A DNA stretch of 9,329 nucleotides, taken from Actinomycetes bacterium (GTDB taxonomy: Bacteria; Actinomycetota; Acidimicrobiia; Acidimicrobiales; Microtrichaceae). The stretch covers positions 1 to 9,329 of the forward strand of contig JAFAFZ010000295.1 in assembly GCA_023423215.1 (NCBI GenBank), in the 5' to 3' direction. The stretch's first letter is position 1. The number at the start of each line of letters is the position of its first letter. The notes beneath the pieces were generated by a model. The model saw only the letters and a list, made by a program, of their open reading frames with translations, ran no database searches and was not told where the DNA came from. This document shows positions 6,349 through 9,329 of this stretch, in pieces. The translations under genes and the position numbers were made by a program.

Positions 6349-6384
6349 ACGAGGTTCGGCGCACCGCCCGGATCCGACCCTGAG

Positions 6385-6399
6385 ACCCGCCCTGCGGGT
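6385..6399 (+). terminator. Short GC hairpin after the membrane protein gene
   Basis: ACCCGC (6385-6390) and GCGGGT (6394-6399) pair perfectly around CCT, 37 bp after the stop at 6348. It could end transcription of the membrane protein gene before the promoter at 6425. There is no T-tract and the stem is only 6 bp. The rest of the 88-bp gap holds only that promoter. Confidence 0.3.
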
Positions 6400-6424
6400 A
6401 CCTGGATGGTCCGGGACGGGTGAG

Positions 6425-6430
6425 TACAGT
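6425..6430 (+). promoter_or_regulatory. -10 element TACAGT of a leaderless-type promoter
   Basis: TACAGT (6425-6430), then the 6-nt spacer CGTCGG, then GTG at 6437. In actinobacteria a TAnnnT hexamer 6-7 nt before a start codon is the usual mark of a leaderless mRNA. A TG at 6421-6422 is one base off the extended -10 position. No recognisable -35 box is present. It implies that the synthase and the acyltransferase have their own transcript in addition to any read-through. Confidence 0.65.
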
Positions 6431-6436
6431 CGTCGG

Positions 6437-7234
6437 GTGCCCGCCGCGCTCGTGCTGCCCACCTACCAGGAAGCGGAGAACATCGTCCCCTTCCTGCGCG
6501 CCGTGCGGGCGCAGTGCCCCGACCTGCGCATCCTGGTCCTGGACGACAGCAGCCCCGACGGCACCGCCGCGCTGGCCAAGGACGAGGCGGGTTCGCTGGG
6601 CGGCATCGACGTCATCGTGCGCCCCGCCAAGGAGGGCCTGGGCGCCGCCTACCGCCACGGCTTCCGCTACGCGCTCGACCACGGCATCGACCCCATCGCG
6701 CAGATGGACGCCGACTTCTCGCACGACCCCGAGGTCCTGCCCTCGCTCCTGGACGCGGTCGAGCGGGGCGCGGACGTGTCGGTCGGGTCCCGGTACGTCC
6801 CGGGCGGCGCGGTCCCGAACTGGACGCTGTCGCGGCGGCTTCTGTCCCGTTGGGGCAACGGGTATGCGAAGTTCATGCTGCGACTGAGGGTGCGTGACGC
6901 CACGACGGCGTTCCGCGTCTACCGGGCGCCGGTCCTGGAGCGCATCGACATCGACGGCACCCGGGCGAACGGCTACCTGTTCCAGATCGAGACCGCCTTC
7001 CGGCTGTCGCAGTCCGGGGCGAGCATCACCGAGCTGCCCATCACCTTCCTCGACCGCGTCGCGGGCGCCTCGAAGATGGCCGTGGTCCGCACGATGGTCG
7101 AGACCGAGCTGCGCGTCACCTGGTGGGGCATCTCGCTGCGGCTCCCGTGGCTGAGCCAGCGCTTCCGATCGAGCGGTCCCGGCCGGTTCCTCGAATCCCG
7201 GACCCGTCCGGTGGGACCGCCGACGGGCGAGTGA
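6437..7234 (+). CDS. Polyprenol monophosphomannose synthase-like glycosyltransferase (Ppm1/DPM1 type)
   Basis: A 265-residue soluble GT2 enzyme close to the DPM1/Ppm1 catalytic domain in length and motif order: A-L-V-L-P-T-Y-Q-E-A-E-N at residues 4-15, L-D36-D37-S-S-P-D-G-T, K-E-G-L-G-A-A-Y, Q89-M-D91-A-D93-F-S-H-D-P, V116-G-S-R-Y-V-P-G-G, the SRWGNGYAKFMLRL helix, D-A-T-T-A-F-R-V-Y, and G-Y-L-F-Q-I-E. Such enzymes transfer mannose from GDP-mannose to polyprenyl phosphate on the cytosolic face, supplying GT-C enzymes outside. Mannose is a family-based inference; glucose or other sugars are possible. There is no C-terminal membrane domain, unlike some DPM1 relatives. The GTG at 6437 is chosen because it puts the core motif at the N-terminus and lies 6 nt after TACAGT; upstream in-frame sequence is low complexity. 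The next gene starts 4 bp after the stop. Confidence 0.92.
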   Translation: MPAALVLPTYQEAENIVPFLRAVRAQCPDLRILVLDDSSPDGTAALAKDEAGSLGGIDVIVRPAKEGLGAAYRHGFRYALDHGIDPIAQMDADFSHDPEVLPSLLDAVERGADVSVGSRYVPGGAVPNWTLSRRLLSRWGNGYAKFMLRLRVRDATTAFRVYRAPVLERIDIDGTRANGYLFQIETAFRLSQSGASITELPITFLDRVAGASKMAVVRTMVETELRVTWWGISLRLPWLSQRFRSSGPGRFLESRTRPVGPPTGE

Positions 7235-7238
7235 CGAG

Positions 7239-9329
7239 ATGAGCACCACCGCGCCGACCGAGGGTCGCGCCGCGTCCGGGGACCCGCGGGGTCCCGACGG
7301 TCCGAGCGGGGACGACGGATCGATCGACCTGCGGCCGTTCCGCCGCCGGCCGATCGTCGCCGAGCCGCTCGGCTACGTGGCACCGCTCGACGGGCTGCGC
7401 GCGCTCGCGGTGATCGCCGTGGTGCTCTACCACTCGCACTTCCCGTGGATCACCGGCGGCTTCCTCGGGGTCTCGGCGTTCTTCACGCTGTCGGGCTTCC
7501 TCATCACCTCGCTGCTGCTGCGCGAGTGGGCGGGCAGCTCCACGCTCGACCTGCGCTCGTTCTGGAACCGGCGCTTCCGCCGCCTGCTGCCCGCCTCGTG
7601 GCTGACCATGGGGCTGGTCCTGGTGGCCGGTGCGGTCGGCATCTGGAACGACGACCAGCTGCGTGCGGTGCGCAGCGACCTGCCGTACTCGCTGCTCGAG
7701 ATCGTCAACTGGCACTTCATCGCCGCCGACCGCTCCTACGGCGCCGAGTTCACCGCGCCGTCGCCGCTGGCGCACTTCTGGAGCCTGGCGGTCGAGCAGC
7801 AGTTCTACCTGCTGCTGCCGGCACTGGCCCTGGCCGTGCTCACCCTCGGTCGGTCGGTGGTGTCCCGGCGGCGCCTGCAACGCCTGGTGCTCGTCTTCGC
7901 CGCCCTGGCCGTCGTGTCCGCCGTGCTGAACGGCGTGCTGGCACGCTCGTCGATCGACCGTGCGTACTACGGCACCGACACCCGCATGGCCGAGATGCTC
8001 ATCGGCTCGCTGCTGGCCTGTGCGACGCTGCGTCGGCTGCGCCTGCCCACCTCGTCGCGTGCCCGCTCGGTCGCCGGGGTCGCCGGGCTCGTCGCGGCGG
8101 GCGCCTCGCTCTGGCTCTGGCACGCTGCGACGCTCCAGTCGTCCTGGCTCTACCCGTGGGGCCTGCTGCTGACCGCCGTGTGCACCGCCACGGTCATCTT
8201 CGCCGCCGTGCAGGGCGGCCTGCTCTCCACGGCGCTGTCCGCGCCGCCGCTCCAGTGGATCGGCCGCATCAGCTACGGCATCTACCTGCTCCACTGGCCC
8301 GTGTTCCTGTGGCTGTCCCCGGCACGCGTCGGCTGGGCGCCCTGGCCGCTGTTCGCGCTCCGCATGGCCGTCACCGTCGCGCTCTCGGTGGCCATGTTCC
8401 GACTGATCGAGAACCCGGTCCGCCACGGCCACCGCATCCGCCGTCCCTACGGCTGGGTGGCGGCGATCGTCGCCGCGGCGCTCCTGCTCGGCGGCGACCT
8501 GGTCGTCACCCGCGACCTGCCGCCGCCCTCGCAGCTCAGCCAGGCGTCCTCCGCACAGGCGACCACGCCCACCACGATCCCGCCGCCGCCGGTCCGGGCG
8601 CTGCTCGTCGGCGACGAGATCGCCGGGTCACTGGGCGAAGCGCTGGCCACCCAGCCGGGTTGGGAGCTCACGACCGCCACCGCACCCGGCTGCGGCGTCA
8701 CGATCGGCGGGTGGATCCGTGGCGCGGACGGCACGGTCGAACGCGACGTGGACCGCTGCCTCGGCGCTCACGACCAGATGGTCGCGGCGGCGAGCACCGC
8801 GCAGCCCGACGTCGTCCTGCTGATGCCCGGCATGCGCGAGGCGGCCGACCGCCGCATGTCGCTGCAGACCGAGTGGGGAGGCCCGGGCACCGAGGTCACG
8901 GACGACTTCCTGCGCACCGACCTCGGGGCGATGGTCGACGACCTGGCCGCGTCGGGCGCGCAGGTGGTCCTGCTGACCACGCCGTACGTGCGCAACACCG
9001 TCGCCCCGGCGCCCCAGCCCGTCACGCTGCCCGCGGTCGAGGCCGAGCAGGTCATGGCGGCCGCCGAGGCGGCGCAGATGCAGGAGACCGCCCCGCCCGC
9101 CGGCTTCTCCGAGAACGAGGACGCCCGCATCGACCGGGTGAACGCCATCGTCGGCGAGGTCGCCGCGTCACGGGGCGTGCGCGTCATCGATCTGGCCGGC
9201 CAGCTCGCCGCCCAGCCCGGCGGAGCGCTCGCACCCGAGCTGCGGCCCGACGGCGTGCGCATCGCTCCCACGGCCGGCGCCACGCTGACCGACTGGCTGC
9301 TCCCGCTGCTGCGCGACACGACGCCGCCA
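7239..9329 (+). CDS. OafA-like acyltransferase 3 fused to a degenerate SGNH domain (3' end outside window)
   Basis: The frame stays open for 697 codons to the window edge; the protein looks nearly complete there. Residues 1-45 are a disordered cytosolic leader. Residues about 48-400 form the acyltransferase-3 domain with some ten helices: LDGLRA (50-55), catalytic-type H65, GGFLGVSAFFTLSGFLIT, FWSLAVE186-QQFY, G342-RISYGIYLLHWP354 and R388-LIENP393. A helix at 406-424 and a Thr/Pro linker (about 440-455) lead to an external SGNH-like domain with C485/C507, probably a disulfide. Relatives move an acyl group across the membrane and attach it to envelope glycans. Two key SGNH residues are replaced: the block I GDS is G458-D459-E460, and the block V DxxH is D671-G-V-R674. 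The hydrolase/transferase fold is therefore probably inactive or repurposed. The ATG follows the synthase stop by 4 bp, with only a weak GAG upstream, suggesting coupled translation. The acyl substrate is unknown. Confidence 0.9.
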   Translation, partial: MSTTAPTEGRAASGDPRGPDGPSGDDGSIDLRPFRRRPIVAEPLGYVAPLDGLRALAVIAVVLYHSHFPWITGGFLGVSAFFTLSGFLITSLLLREWAGSSTLDLRSFWNRRFRRLLPASWLTMGLVLVAGAVGIWNDDQLRAVRSDLPYSLLEIVNWHFIAADRSYGAEFTAPSPLAHFWSLAVEQQFYLLLPALALAVLTLGRSVVSRRRLQRLVLVFAALAVVSAVLNGVLARSSIDRAYYGTDTRMAEMLIGSLLACATLRRLRLPTSSRARSVAGVAGLVAAGASLWLWHAATLQSSWLYPWGLLLTAVCTATVIFAAVQGGLLSTALSAPPLQWIGRISYGIYLLHWPVFLWLSPARVGWAPWPLFALRMAVTVALSVAMFRLIENPVRHGHRIRRPYGWVAAIVAAALLLGGDLVVTRDLPPPSQLSQASSAQATTPTTIPPPPVRALLVGDEIAGSLGEALATQPGWELTTATAPGCGVTIGGWIRGADGTVERDVDRCLGAHDQMVAAASTAQPDVVLLMPGMREAADRRMSLQTEWGGPGTEVTDDFLRTDLGAMVDDLAASGAQVVLLTTPYVRNTVAPAPQPVTLPAVEAEQVMAAAEAAQMQETAPPAGFSENEDARIDRVNAIVGEVAASRGVRVIDLAGQLAAQPGGALAPELRPDGVRIAPTAGATLTDWLLPLLRDTTPP

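Noticed and set aside
7116..8432. Minus-strand open frame of 438 codons opposite the acyltransferase
   Set aside because: Same antisense composition; the plus frame has all acyltransferase-3 motifs.

Overview
The window is about 70% G+C, with GC-saturated third codon positions, GTG as well as ATG starts, 4-bp start/stop overlaps and start codons placed directly behind TAnnnT hexamers. This points to a high-GC actinobacterium. The protein styles (DUF2304 paired with a family 2 glycosyltransferase, a glycosyltransferase-methyltransferase fusion, an OafA-like acyltransferase with an extracellular tail) would suit Acidimicrobiia or a relative, but that placement is a guess. No RNA gene, CRISPR array, transposase or phage gene was seen, and there is no gene-free stretch over 300 bp.

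Layout from the left: (1) the edge may hold the first 24 codons of a minus-strand gene starting at 73. (2) A rightward two-gene unit (184-3107) encodes a cytosolic GT2 glycosyltransferase fused to a SAM-dependent methyltransferase, then a multi-pass GT39/PMT-like membrane glycosyltransferase, with a 4-bp GTGA overlap. (3) A structured inverted repeat (3122-3172) separates it from a convergent leftward pair: a polyprenyl-phosphate-sugar-synthase-like GT2 (about 4602-3796) and a small DUF2304 membrane protein (3799-3197), again overlapping by GTGA. (4) A divergent intergenic region contains a TATGGT promoter and an apparent leaderless 11-codon ORF whose stop overlaps the start of a 563-residue GT-C-like membrane protein (4657-6348). 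(5) A second leaderless-type promoter precedes a Ppm1/DPM1-like polyprenol-phosphate mannose synthase (6437-7234), which is followed 4 bp later by an acyltransferase-3/SGNH fusion (7239 to beyond the right edge).

The genes look like one cell-envelope glycosylation neighbourhood. Cytosolic GT2 enzymes would charge polyprenyl phosphate with sugars, GT-C-type membrane enzymes would transfer those sugars outside the membrane, and the acyltransferase would decorate the glycan. The acceptor and end product cannot be read from the sequence.

Most worth a second look: the recurrent TAnnnT-CG-N4/5-RTG leaderless start architecture, the short leaderless upstream ORF coupled to the membrane protein, an SGNH domain that has lost both its nucleophile Ser and its catalytic His, and a 15-bp tandem repeat that reads as nearly the same peptide on both strands.
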